Source of the DNA: Arthrobacter sp. NtRootA1
GTDB taxonomy: Bacteria; Actinomycetota; Actinomycetes; Actinomycetales; Micrococcaceae
NCBI RefSeq assembly: GCF_019976975.1
Contig: NZ_AP024630.1
Coordinates: forward strand, 558,001-622,000
Direction: 5' to 3'
Length of the DNA stretch: 64,000 nt
Position 1 is the first letter of the stretch; each line of letters opens with the position of its first letter. The position numbers were made by a program, and so were the translations under genes. The notes below the pieces were generated by a model, which had not been told where the DNA came from, searched no databases, and saw only the letters and a program-made list of their open reading frames with translations. Positions 1-8,290 of this stretch are shown here, one piece after another.

Positions 1-237
1 AAGAAACACTGTGCCGGGCCCGGATCAAGAACCACTCCTGCAATCCATCAACACTCGCTCAGGAAAAGATCAAGGGATTTGCCCGTCCATCCGATCGAAA
101 ACGTCGTGCTCCCTTGAGCTGCTTGGATGCGTCTGAGCAGTCTTGAAGAAGTCGAGCAGTTTTGAAGAAGCCCGGCGCTTGGCCCGGACCTATCGTTGAA
201 ATATCCGAACGATTTCCAGCAGCGAGAGGGGCCTGCC
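1..237. other. Upstream region without a clear gene
   Basis: No convincing reading frame is seen here. Two near-identical 17-base units (GAGCAGTCTTGAAGAAG at 135-151 and the same with C to T at 154-170) lie in tandem before the first gene. They could be a chance duplication or regulator half-sites; nothing in the sequence decides this. Confidence 0.4.
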
Positions 238-678
238 ATGACGGAGACCGGAACTACCAAGTCCTACGACGGATTCAGCGAGGACGAACGCGCCGCGATG
301 AAGGAGCGCTCGCAAGAGCTCAAAAAGACCAAGAAGGCTTCCAAGGCCGACGGCGAGAGCGATGTCCTGGGAAAGATCGCCGAGATGCCGCCGGCAGACA
401 AGGCCATTGCGCAGCGACTCCACGCGCTGATCCGGGAGCACGCGCCGGAGCTGTCACCGAAGACCTGGTACGGAATGCCGGCGTATGCCAAAGACGGGAA
501 GAACATCGTCTTCTTCAAGAGCGCCGACAAGTTCAAGAGCAGGTATGCCACTCTCGGCTTCGAAGAGAGCGCAATGCTCGATGACGGCAGCATGTGGCCA
601 ACATCGTATGCCCTGACTGAGCTCACCCCGGAGCTTGAATCAAGGATCGTCGAGCTGATCAAGAGGGCGGTCGGCTAG
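238..678 (+). CDS. DUF1801 (YdhG-like) domain protein
   Basis: Small soluble protein of 146 residues. The C-terminal two thirds (from about residue 45) match the DUF1801/YdhG fold, with the family-typical stretch TWYGMPAYAKDGKNIVFF and a C-terminal ELIKRAVG helix. The N-terminal 40 residues are charged and lysine-rich. Relatives are often called iron-chaperone-like by homology to frataxin-fold proteins, but biochemical function is mostly unproven. The ATG at 238 is chosen because a purine-rich GAGAGGGG lies 8 bases upstream; an in-frame upstream start at 196 lacks such a site. It stands alone and converges on the leftward sugar locus. Confidence 0.8.
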   Translation: MTETGTTKSYDGFSEDERAAMKERSQELKKTKKASKADGESDVLGKIAEMPPADKAIAQRLHALIREHAPELSPKTWYGMPAYAKDGKNIVFFKSADKFKSRYATLGFEESAMLDDGSMWPTSYALTELTPELESRIVELIKRAVG

Positions 679-694
679 CGGAGCGGAAACGGCG

Positions 695-736
695 ACGACG
701 GCGACCTTCACCTTGGTAGGTGACGGCCGCCGTCGT
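695..736. terminator. Hairpin between convergent genes
   Basis: ACGACGGCG at 695-703 pairs with CGCCGTCGT at 728-736, with further pairing inside (CACCT with AGGTG). It lies between the convergent DUF1801 gene and the proline-rich gene, so a shared terminator is likely. No strong T run follows. Confidence 0.5.
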
Positions 737-757
737 ACTCGTTAATCCAAAACCAGC

Positions 758-961
758 CTAACTTGGCGGCTGATCCGGCTGATGTGTGGGGTCTGGATGT
801 GGTGGAACGGGACCAGGATCCGGAACCGGGAGCGGCCCGGGCGTCGGATTTGGACTCGGAATAGGGCTGGGCGGGAACGGGGTAGTGGGATCCGGTGGTG
901 GCTGGACCGGTCCCGGTTCCGGCGGGAACGGCTCAGGTTCGTGAGTCGGAGGAAGCGTCAT
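758..961 (-). CDS. Short proline-rich protein of unknown function
   Basis: A 67-residue protein made almost wholly of Pro, Asp, Glu, Gln and Thr with repeating PxPxPxP units and ending in HQPDQPPS. No signal peptide or membrane segment is visible. A strong AAAGGAG lies just upstream of two adjacent ATG codons (964 and 961); spacing favours the second. It is the last gene of the leftward sugar locus, 84 bases after the GH32 stop, so it may be co-transcribed. The codon bias could be a low-complexity artefact, but the ribosome site argues for translation. Function unknown. Confidence 0.5.
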   Translation of the reverse strand: MTLPPTHEPEPFPPEPGPVQPPPDPTTPFPPSPIPSPNPTPGPLPVPDPGPVPPHPDPTHQPDQPPS

Positions 962-1044
962 CATCTCTCCTTTGGAACTCAGGGTTGGTTTTTTCAGCCT
1001 ACTCCTGCCGGCGCGTCAGCTACAGAACTCCGCAATGCCCGCTG

Positions 1045-2541
1045 TCAGGCCAACGACGTGAGCTCTAACGAAGGAACTGTCGCTGAACCCCCTGTGGCGT
1101 ACGCCGATACACTCACACTGTCGGGGGCCGGAAAGATCAGCTCGGTGAGGGTGACTTGGCCGTCTTGGGCGAACACTTCCACTGAGCAGTGGTCAACGAA
1201 GATGCGGAGTGAATAGGTTCCGTCTTCGGACTGCAAGGGAGCGGTGTCCATTGATGCAAAGGACTCGTGGAAGGCGGTGTTGCCGGAGGCGGTTCTGTCC
1301 ACATGGATAAGACCATCGCCGGGCCTGATCCCTATTCTTGTTCCTTTGGCGCCGTTGCCTCGGACGATGAGCCCAAATTCCTCGGCGGAGCCAGGGACAA
1401 ACTTCACGTCGATGAGTTGTACTGCAGCGCCGCCATCAAGGGGGAGGATGCCGTCGACGTCGAGCTCTTCATAGGCAACGGTGCTGGTTGGGGACCCTTC
1501 CTTCTCCCACACGGCCACTTGACTGAGGCGCGGTTGTCCGTTGACGGTCACAAGGGAGACTTCGCGGACCAGGGACATCGGGCTACGCCAGGGCGAGGTG
1601 GGGATGGCGCTGCTGTATTGCCAATTGTTCATCCAGGCGATCATGAGCCGGCGTCCGTCGGGCGCGTCATTGAATGACACGGCTGCATAGTAGTCCCTGC
1701 CCCAGTCCAGCCATTGGTACTCGGAAAGTCGCAAGGGGTCCTGCATCCCGTCTGTGACGGTGGTTTCGGAAGTGAAGGTCACGCCGTCGAAGTGGCCAAC
1801 GAAGTACTGTCCCGAGGAACCGCTGTTGGGGCCGCCGGGGTTGAGGTTGACCGTGAGGACCCATTTGAGTTGGTCCTCGTTGCCGTCCAAGGGCAGCGGG
1901 AACAGGTCAGGGCATTCCCACACGCCACCGGTCGCGTTGGCCGGTCCGAAACTGCTCAGGTAGTCCCAGGTCTTCAGGTCATGGGAACGGTACAGGACCA
2001 CGGTGTGGTCCTGAGCTTCGACGGCGACCATGACCCAGTAGGCTTCATCCGGGCTGTTGTAGCGGAACACTTTGGGGTCACGGAATTCGGGTGAGTTGCG
2101 GTTCAGCACGGGGTTTCCGTCATGTTTGGTCCACGTGTAGCCGCCATCGGTGCTGAATGCGAGGGACTGTGCCTGGATGCCGGCGTGCTGGGAGGAGCCT
2201 TTGTAGGCGCTGGTGTAAACCGCTACGAGCGGGGACGTGTATTCGGTGCCGAATCCGCTCGTGTTCCCGGCGTCGTGGACGATGCTTCCGGAGAAAATGT
2301 CCTCGACCTCGTCGCAGGCAATGGCCACTGGCTGCTCGGTCCAGTCGAGAAGATCGGTTGAGGTGGCGTGGCCCCATGACATGTTTCCCCAGACATTCCC
2401 GAAGGGGTTGTTCTGGTAGTAGAGGTGATAGGTGCCGTCGTGGAAGATCAGCCCGTTGGGATCGTTCAGCCACGTGTCTTTGCTGGCGTAGTGCATTGCC
2501 GGTCGGAAGGCTTCACGTGTCGGGGCGGATACGGCGGTCAT
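1045..2541 (-). CDS. Glycoside hydrolase family 32 (levanase/fructan hydrolase type)
   Basis: 498 residues, cytoplasmic-looking, with no signal peptide. The three GH32 catalytic motifs are intact: WLNDPNG at 24-30 (Asp27 nucleophile), FRDP at 153-156 (transition-state Asp155) and ECPD at 209-212 (Glu209 acid/base). A five-bladed propeller is followed by a C-terminal beta-sandwich ending near residue 498. The family hydrolyses beta-fructosidic bonds in sucrose, inulin or levan oligosaccharides. It is encoded directly after a LacI-CUT1 transporter set, so it probably hydrolyses an imported short fructan; the lack of a leader fits intracellular cleavage. The exact substrate cannot be read from the sequence. 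Confidence 0.9.
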   Translation of the reverse strand: MTAVSAPTREAFRPAMHYASKDTWLNDPNGLIFHDGTYHLYYQNNPFGNVWGNMSWGHATSTDLLDWTEQPVAIACDEVEDIFSGSIVHDAGNTSGFGTEYTSPLVAVYTSAYKGSSQHAGIQAQSLAFSTDGGYTWTKHDGNPVLNRNSPEFRDPKVFRYNSPDEAYWVMVAVEAQDHTVVLYRSHDLKTWDYLSSFGPANATGGVWECPDLFPLPLDGNEDQLKWVLTVNLNPGGPNSGSSGQYFVGHFDGVTFTSETTVTDGMQDPLRLSEYQWLDWGRDYYAAVSFNDAPDGRRLMIAWMNNWQYSSAIPTSPWRSPMSLVREVSLVTVNGQPRLSQVAVWEKEGSPTSTVAYEELDVDGILPLDGGAAVQLIDVKFVPGSAEEFGLIVRGNGAKGTRIGIRPGDGLIHVDRTASGNTAFHESFASMDTAPLQSEDGTYSLRIFVDHCSVEVFAQDGQVTLTELIFPAPDSVSVSAYATGGSATVPSLELTSLA

Positions 2542-2620
2542 GGATGAAGGTCTCTTTTCTTATGCTGCGGAAGAAGTCAACCAGCGGCCGGGCAGGCCTG
2601 TCCTGCCCGGCCGTGGAGGG

Positions 2621-4234
2621 TTAGGAGTTGCTCTTATAGCGGTCGTAGGCCTGCTGGTAGACCTCGATCATTTTGTCGAGTCCGATGTTCTTCAGCTGGG
2701 AGACGTAGCCGTCCCATTCGGTCTCGATGCCGCCGGAGACGATCCATTTGGCGGTGTTTTGTTTCACCAGCGAGGCGGCGTCGGCCTCTACGGTGCTGAT
2801 CTGCTGCAGTTCCTCGTTGGACAAGGCCACGGGCGGGTAGCCGTCGTTGGCAGCGTAGGGTTTGTAGTTGTCCTCAACGGTCTTTTGCCGTTCGGCTGCC
2901 CGGGGCTCCGGGGCCACCACGTTCTTGAAGTTCTCTGCCGTGTTGGCCTTCGGTCCGCCGGGGGCGACTTTTTGGCGGCGTTCACCTTCGCTGGTGCCTG
3001 CCGGTGCGGGGATCTGGGTCAGCAGGCCGGTGGCGGCGTCCTTCTGCAGTGTCTCTCCGATGGGGCCCCAGTTGGCCTGGGCAGACTGTACGGGGTCGTA
3101 GAGATGGTCGGCCCAGCGCATTGTGGCTGCCGGATACTTGTTGGCCCGGGTGATTGCGAACGCGCCGCGGGCGATCTCCTGGTTGTTGGATTGGCTGGCG
3201 AGGTGCTTGCCGTTGACACCTTCGAGCACGGGAACGAGTGAGTAATTGCCGGCACGGTCCGCGCCAACCATTTCCTTGACTTCCCACCAGACGAAGGATC
3301 CGAGGTTTTCAGTACTGGCTTTGCCCTTGGCCAGGTATGCCTTGTCGTCCTGGGAGAACGACTCGGGGTCGATCAGTCCTTCCTGGTACCACTCGTGCAG
3401 CGTCTGGATGGCTTTCTTGTAGCCTTCCTGCGTGGCGGTGTAGATGACCTTGCCGTCCTGGACGATGCGGTGGTCCATGTTGTCCGGAACCTCACCGAGG
3501 GCGGCGATCAGGTCAACAATGTCTCCGCACCAGGAACCGGGCATGAAGCTGAGCGGGATGGTCTTCCCCGTCCCGGAAGCATCGCGTTTCTTGAACGCGA
3601 GGAGGGCGTCGTGGAATTCGTCGATGGTCTTGGGCATCGGGATGCCCAGTTTGGCCAGCCATGAGGTGTTGATCGCGATCTCGTTGGGGAATTGCACCAG
3701 TCCGAGTTCCTCGATGGAGGGCAGGGAGTAGATATGGCCGTCGGAAGAGGTGATCGCGGCTTTGATGTCGGGCCGGTCTGCGAGGAGCTTGGAGAGATTG
3801 GGTGCGTTCTTCTCGATGAGTCCTTCAAGCGGTATGAGTGTGCCGCTTGCCGAGTAAGTGGCGATTTCGGAATCGGTCAGACCGGAGTTGAAGAAGGCGT
3901 CGGGCAGGTCCCCGCTGGCGAGGATCAGGTTCTTCTTTTCCTTGAAGACTGCTTCGGGCAGGTTCTCCCATTGAACATGGACGTTGGTGTCCTTTTCCCA
4001 TTGCTGCACCAGGGACATTGTGTTGTAGTCGGGGGCCAGGGCGGATTTGGTACCCGAGAAGGTCAGCGTGAGTTTGTCTTTCACGATCGGAAGACCGGTT
4101 TCCTGGAATCCGAAATCTGCGGAGGCGTCCTTGATGTCTGGGGTGCTGTCCTGGCTGTTGCCCGAGCAGGCAGTGAACGTCAACGTTCCGGCCATCAGGG
4201 CGCCGAGGACGGCGAGTTTGCGGCGGTGTGCCAT
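2621..4234 (-). CDS. Lipoprotein sugar-binding protein of a CUT1 ABC transporter
   Basis: 537 residues. The N-terminus is a lipoprotein signal (MAHRRKLAV... TFTAC) with the lipid-attached Cys at 23. The length and the aromatic-rich body resemble the large family-1 solute-binding proteins that pair with LplB/LplC-type permeases. ATG 4234 is preferred over the longer frame because it places the signal peptide at the start and has AAAGGAAAG upstream. It lies between the two permeases and the GH32 enzyme, so it should capture the fructan or oligosaccharide substrate outside the membrane. No ATPase gene is present; such systems usually share a housekeeping MsmK/MsiK ATPase encoded elsewhere. Confidence 0.88.
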   Translation of the reverse strand: MAHRRKLAVLGALMAGTLTFTACSGNSQDSTPDIKDASADFGFQETGLPIVKDKLTLTFSGTKSALAPDYNTMSLVQQWEKDTNVHVQWENLPEAVFKEKKNLILASGDLPDAFFNSGLTDSEIATYSASGTLIPLEGLIEKNAPNLSKLLADRPDIKAAITSSDGHIYSLPSIEELGLVQFPNEIAINTSWLAKLGIPMPKTIDEFHDALLAFKKRDASGTGKTIPLSFMPGSWCGDIVDLIAALGEVPDNMDHRIVQDGKVIYTATQEGYKKAIQTLHEWYQEGLIDPESFSQDDKAYLAKGKASTENLGSFVWWEVKEMVGADRAGNYSLVPVLEGVNGKHLASQSNNQEIARGAFAITRANKYPAATMRWADHLYDPVQSAQANWGPIGETLQKDAATGLLTQIPAPAGTSEGERRQKVAPGGPKANTAENFKNVVAPEPRAAERQKTVEDNYKPYAANDGYPPVALSNEELQQISTVEADAASLVKQNTAKWIVSGGIETEWDGYVSQLKNIGLDKMIEVYQQAYDRYKSNS

Positions 4235-4274
4235 GGTCTTTCCTTTTCTAGGTTGGGGTTGGGAATAGCCGGTG

Positions 4275-5234
4275 CTACTTGACGGCACCAATCAGGGTGC
4301 CTTTGGTGAAGTGCTTCTGCATGAAGGGAAGGGCGATCATGAGCGGGAGGCTGGAGACGACGATCATGGCGTACTTGGTGAGTTCGGCGATCCGCTGTGC
4401 TGCGGCGTAGGACTCGATGTCGCCACCGGTGGTGCCGGTAGAGGAGACATCCGATTGGATGAGGATGTTCCGCAGCACCAGCTGCAGAGGGTATTTGGAG
4501 TCGTCGTTGAGGAAGATCAGGGCATCGAAGAAGGAATTCCAGTGCGCCACGACATGGACCATGATCATCAGCATGATCAAGGGCTTGGACAGGGGCAGGA
4601 CCATTTTGAAGAAGAACTTGAAGTCGTTGGCCCCGTCCATTTGGGCTGCTTCCCTAAGCTCGTTCGGGATGGTGTGCTCGAAGAATGACCGCGCGATAAT
4701 CAGGTTCCAGACTCCGACCGCGCCCGGCAGCACGACGGCCCAGATCGTGTTCAGCATGCCCAGGTCCCGGACTACCAGGTACTTGGTGATGAGGCCTCCG
4801 TCGAAAAACATGGTGATGACGAACAGAAGCATGAGCAGCTTCCGTCCGGGCATGTCTTTGCGGGAAAGGGCGTAGGCACCGAACAGGATGGTGGTCACGC
4901 TGACTGCCGTGCCAAGCACGGTGTAGATCACAGTGTTGCCAAGGCCATTCCAGATGCGGCTGTCAGCGAAGATGCGTTGGTAGCCCTCCAGCGTAACGCC
5001 CGAGGGAAACAGCCAGACTTTTCCTTCGTAGACGGCATTCGGATCGCTGACCGAAGCAATCACGATGAAGTACAGAGGGTAGACCACTGCCGCGATCGAG
5101 AGCAGGAGAACGGTGATGGCAATGATGTTGAACGCGGAGTCGGCCCATTTGTCACGCAGTGAGAAGGTGCGTTTGGCGACGGTCTGCGAGGCGGGCAGCG
5201 TGCGTTGGGGTTCGGAGGCGGTTTTTATAGTCAT
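4275..5234 (-). CDS. CUT1 ABC transporter permease, LplC/YtcP type
   Basis: 319 residues with six membrane segments after a roughly 30-residue cytoplasmic leader. The EAA loop is visible as ELREAAQMDGANDFKFF. The C-terminus QKHFTKGTLIGAVK is the classic ending of this MalG-like group. It forms the translocation channel with the upstream permease, with only 7 bases between the genes. The binding protein follows downstream. Confidence 0.9.
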   Translation of the reverse strand: MTIKTASEPQRTLPASQTVAKRTFSLRDKWADSAFNIIAITVLLLSIAAVVYPLYFIVIASVSDPNAVYEGKVWLFPSGVTLEGYQRIFADSRIWNGLGNTVIYTVLGTAVSVTTILFGAYALSRKDMPGRKLLMLLFVITMFFDGGLITKYLVVRDLGMLNTIWAVVLPGAVGVWNLIIARSFFEHTIPNELREAAQMDGANDFKFFFKMVLPLSKPLIMLMIMVHVVAHWNSFFDALIFLNDDSKYPLQLVLRNILIQSDVSSTGTTGGDIESYAAAQRIAELTKYAMIVVSSLPLMIALPFMQKHFTKGTLIGAVK

Positions 5235-5241
5235 AGCCGGA

Positions 5242-6216
5242 TCACCAGAGGGTTGCTTGGTTGGCCTTGCGCGCCACCCAGTTGAAGGTCAGGAGGAGTG
5301 CAAGGTTGAGGATGGAATTGAACAGCCCGATGGCTGCCGAGTAGCTGAACTGGGCTTGCTGCAGGCCAGCATGGTAGACGTACGTCTGGATAATTTCCGA
5401 TGTGGACAAGTTCAGGTTTGTTTGCATGAGCAGGGCCTTTTCGAAACCAACGTTGAGCAGGTTGCCGATCGCCAGGATGAACAGGACCGTGATAACGGGC
5501 ATGATCCCCGGCAGGTCAATGTGCCGGACGCGCTGGAGTTTGTTGGCGCCGTCCACTTTGGCAGCGTCGTGCAGGGCCGGGTCGATACCGGCCAAGGCAG
5601 CCAGATACACGATCATGGCGAAACCGGCGTTCTGCCACACGTCCGAAATGACATAGATAGGCCGGAACCACTCTGCTGAGCCCATGAAGAACACGGGCTC
5701 CCCACCGGCGAGTTGGATCGCGTTGTTGACCAAGCCCGATCTGGGTGAAAGCAGGACAAACATGATGCCCACCACCACCACGGTGGAGATGAAAGCAGGG
5801 GAGTACAGGACAGTTTGGGTGAATTTCTTGAACCGTTCACTCTGGAGCTGGTTGACGAGCAGCGCCAGAATGATCGGAATCGGAAAAGCCACCAGCAAGC
5901 CAAGGACGGCGATCCAGAGCGTGTTGCCAAGGACCTGGCCGAATTGGTAGGAGTTCACAAACCGGACGAAGTGCTGAAGGCCCACCCAAGGACTGCCGGT
6001 GAAACCGTCCACAGGGTTGTAGTTCCGGAAGGCAATCTGGACCCCATACATGGGCCAGTATTTGAAGATCAGAATGTAGACCAAAGCAGGAGTCAATAGC
6101 ACGTATAACTGCCAAGCCCGGAGAACCCTTTTCAAACGTGTCGCGACTGGTTTTCGTGGATTGGCTGCGGTGGGCTTGGGAGTCGATTTCCTGCGAGCTG
6201 TGATGGTGCGGCTCAC
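5242..6216 (-). CDS. CUT1 ABC transporter permease, LplB type
   Basis: 324 residues. A basic N-terminal tail (about 30 residues rich in Arg, Lys and Pro) precedes six membrane helices. The EAA-type loop reads ALHDAAKVDGANKLQRV. The C-terminal NWVARKANQATLW is typical of LplB-like permeases. It is the first transporter gene after the LacI regulator and presumably the first gene of the structural operon. The start ATG has AAAGGAAATAC upstream. Confidence 0.9.
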   Translation of the reverse strand: MSRTITARRKSTPKPTAANPRKPVATRLKRVLRAWQLYVLLTPALVYILIFKYWPMYGVQIAFRNYNPVDGFTGSPWVGLQHFVRFVNSYQFGQVLGNTLWIAVLGLLVAFPIPIILALLVNQLQSERFKKFTQTVLYSPAFISTVVVVGIMFVLLSPRSGLVNNAIQLAGGEPVFFMGSAEWFRPIYVISDVWQNAGFAMIVYLAALAGIDPALHDAAKVDGANKLQRVRHIDLPGIMPVITVLFILAIGNLLNVGFEKALLMQTNLNLSTSEIIQTYVYHAGLQQAQFSYSAAIGLFNSILNLALLLTFNWVARKANQATLW

Positions 6217-6262
6217 GGTATTTCCTTTGAGGTTTTCATAGAATTTCTTTCCATGAGGGGAT

Positions 6263-6290
6263 AGCCCATGGACCCACGGGGTTATGGGCT
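6263..6290. other. Weak inverted repeat between regulator and transporter genes
   Basis: AGCCCAT (6263-6269) is repeated inverted as ATGGGCT (6284-6290) in the 114-base gap between the lacI-type gene and the first permease. It may be a minor hairpin that lowers read-through or stabilises an mRNA end. No operator copy is seen here, so the transporter genes may be expressed from the regulator's own promoter. Confidence 0.25.
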
Positions 6291-6330
6291 GGGTTGAAGT
6301 TTGGGGAAGGGGAGAGACCGAAAGCTGGAT

Positions 6331-7353
6331 TCAGTGGCCGGGATGGGCAACAGAGGCCCTGATAACCGGCGGGCAGGAGATCCTTTCCTGCAGACGGGGC
6401 GCCTGGGAGTTCTCCACTTCTTCGAGGAGCTTTCGGACGGCCCACCGCCCCATCTCGTAATGGGGGAGCGCGATGGTTGACAGGCCTGGCCAGAGTCCGT
6501 CCGCGACGATGTCCAAGTTATCAACGCCCACTATTGAGACGTCCTTGGGAACACTGAGGCCAAGATGAGCGGCGGCTTGGTAGGCGCCCATGGCCATCTG
6601 GTCACGGAAACAGAACAGTGCGGTGGGCCGCTCAGGGAGCGACAGCACCTTCAAGGCGCCGTTTCTGGCATCCTCGGTACTGGGCGACGTGGCCACGTAA
6701 TGATCAGGGTGGCAGGACAAACCGTGGCGGCTCAGCGCCGCGAGGAACCCCTCCAAGCGCCCGTGGGCGGCCGGGATATCGTCGTGGTTGTTGATCATGC
6801 CGATGCGGCGGTGGCCGGCGGCAATCAGCAATTCCGCGCCTGCTACACCGGCGCCGACTTCGTCAGGGACTACGGAGGACACCGACGGATCATCGCAGGT
6901 GGCATCGAGCAGGATGATGGGACTTCCCCGGAGTTCTTCAGGGATCGAGACGGAGTGGTTGTACATCCGGGCGTAGATGATGCCATCCACTTGGTGCTGC
7001 TTGAGTGCCCGGATTTCGCGCCTTTCCAATTCATTGTCCAGACCGGAGTTGACTACCATGAGCAGATAGCCGAGCTCCGAGGCCGCATCCTGAGCCCCTT
7101 GAAGCATCGCCCCTGCGAAGGGGGTGGTGACGATCTCGTCGCTCACCAGTCCCAGGATCTGGGACCGCTGGTTCCGCAACCCGCTGGCCAGTCGATTGGG
7201 CGCATAGCCCAGCCCATCTGCCACGGACTGCACATGGGCCACCGTTTCAGCGTTGACACGGGAGCGGTGCGTCTCGCTCAGGGCATGGGAAACCGTGGTG
7301 ACGGAAACTCCAGCTGCCTTCGCTACGTCCTTGATGTTGACCTTGGTCGTCAT
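6331..7353 (-). CDS. LacI-family transcriptional regulator of the fructan locus
   Basis: 340 residues. The N-terminal LacI helix-turn-helix is clear (VNIKDVAKAAGVSVTTVSHA, residues 5-24), followed by the hinge and a periplasmic-binding-protein-like sugar domain. Start ATG 7353 has AAAGGTGAG upstream and puts the HTH at the N-terminus; the longer frame from 7404 would read through the operator. Two perfect 16-bp operators lie 12 and 47 bases upstream, so the gene most likely controls itself and, through read-through, the transporter and GH32 genes. The effector is presumably a fructose-containing sugar, by inference from the neighbours. Confidence 0.9.
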   Translation of the reverse strand: MTTKVNIKDVAKAAGVSVTTVSHALSETHRSRVNAETVAHVQSVADGLGYAPNRLASGLRNQRSQILGLVSDEIVTTPFAGAMLQGAQDAASELGYLLMVVNSGLDNELERREIRALKQHQVDGIIYARMYNHSVSIPEELRGSPIILLDATCDDPSVSSVVPDEVGAGVAGAELLIAAGHRRIGMINNHDDIPAAHGRLEGFLAALSRHGLSCHPDHYVATSPSTEDARNGALKVLSLPERPTALFCFRDQMAMGAYQAAAHLGLSVPKDVSIVGVDNLDIVADGLWPGLSTIALPHYEMGRWAVRKLLEEVENSQAPRLQERISCPPVIRASVAHPGH

Positions 7354-7363
7354 TGACTCACCT

Positions 7364-7416
7364 TTGCAAAACGTTTTGTATGTGCCTTGGATCACTTTAT
7401 GCAAAACGTTTTGTAT
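7364..7416. promoter_or_regulatory. Twin LacI-type operators
   Basis: The 16-base sequence TGCAAAACGTTTTGTA occurs twice, at 7365-7380 and 7400-7415, with the core palindrome CAAAACGTTTTG and a 35-base centre-to-centre spacing. The central CG step inside an A/T-rich palindrome is the standard LacI/GalR operator form. Both sites are upstream of the lacI-type start, so the pair is likely its autoregulatory operator; 35 bases is about 3.3 helical turns. Confidence 0.88.
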
Positions 7417-7544
7417 CTGTCAATGGTTTGATGGCCATAGCCTGACGGCGGGCCCGAACTGGTCCCACAGGAAATGATTCAAAAAAAAAGTTCGTACCTC
7501 GCGTAACCCTTTGGCGTACCCCGACGATTACGTCTTTGAAAGGG

Positions 7545-7640
7545 CCGAGCTGGAATTTGTCCCCCATCATGTTCCAGCTCGGTTCTTCTCTTTCTTAATG
7601 AGATTTTGAGAGACATGATGGGCCATCCTTGGGGTGGCCC
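7545..7640 (+). other. Structured leader with mutually exclusive hairpins upstream of the sigma factor gene
   Basis: CCGAGCTGGAA (7545-7555) pairs perfectly with TTCCAGCTCGG (7572-7582), and a pyrimidine-rich TTCTTCTCTTTCTT follows, which looks like a terminator. The loop of this hairpin contains CCCATCATGT (7563-7572), which is perfectly complementary to ACATGATGGG (7613-7622). The second pairing would disrupt the first. A third hairpin GGGCCA (7620-7625) with TGGCCC (7635-7640) overlaps the second. The layout suggests an attenuator or a small RNA whose 3' end is the first hairpin. It does not match a riboswitch class that I can name. Confidence 0.5.
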
Positions 7641-7735
7641 GGTTGAGCAGATAGCCTTGGTGGGTTGCCCGTCGAGCAAAGGCGGACGACCTGGCTCCAA
7701 GCCCGGACCTGCCGCCGATCGAAAGTCTCATAACT

Positions 7736-8290
7736 GTGACCGACGCATTGACCGACGAAGCGCTCCATGCGCTCAGGGGCAATAACGCGGAACTGTTCAG
7801 CGCCGTCTACCAGGCGTACGCCGGACCGGTTCTCGGCTACCTGACGGCTAAAGGCGTCTCAGATCCCGAGGCCATCACACAGGACGTGTTCCTTGCTGTC
7901 CTGCCCCGTTTGGATGACATCCGAGGCGGTGCGGGCGGATTGCGGACCTTTGTTTTTTCAGTGGCCCACGCCCGCATGGTGGATGAGCACCGGAAGCAAA
8001 GCAGGGCCCCGGAACACCACGAGTTCGCACCGGAGCGCGATCCCCGCCAATCGGGTTCTGCCGAATCCGAGGCAATGGGCCTCCTGGCTCCCCGCGAGGT
8101 CATGAAGCTCCTTGATCACCTCGGGGACGATCAACGGGAGGTCCTGGCCCTCCGGATCGTGGCAGGCCTGACCGTGGAGCAGGTGGCCGACATCATGGGG
8201 AAATCCGCCGGCGCGGTAAAGCAACTGCAGCGCAGGGCTTTGATGACGCTCCGTGAGCATTCGGTAGTAAAGGAATACGTGTCCTCATGA
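7736..8290 (+). CDS. ECF-type RNA polymerase sigma factor
   Basis: 184 residues, the usual ECF size. Region 2 includes ITQDVFLAVLPRL and TFVFSVAHARMVDEHRK; region 4 has LLDHLGDDQREVLALRIV followed by the HTH LTVEQVADIMGKSAGAVKQL. It recruits RNA polymerase to alternative promoters. The start is GTG at 7736, with a weak ribosome site. The stop overlaps the start of the next gene by four bases (ATGA), so the two are translationally coupled, as sigma/anti-sigma pairs often are. A structured leader lies about 100 bases upstream. Confidence 0.88.
   Translation: MTDALTDEALHALRGNNAELFSAVYQAYAGPVLGYLTAKGVSDPEAITQDVFLAVLPRLDDIRGGAGGLRTFVFSVAHARMVDEHRKQSRAPEHHEFAPERDPRQSGSAESEAMGLLAPREVMKLLDHLGDDQREVLALRIVAGLTVEQVADIMGKSAGAVKQLQRRALMTLREHSVVKEYVSS

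Noticed and set aside
7545-7582. 6C RNA
   Set aside because: The loop has a run of five C and there is no second C-rich hairpin of the type required; kept only as an unclassified structured leader.
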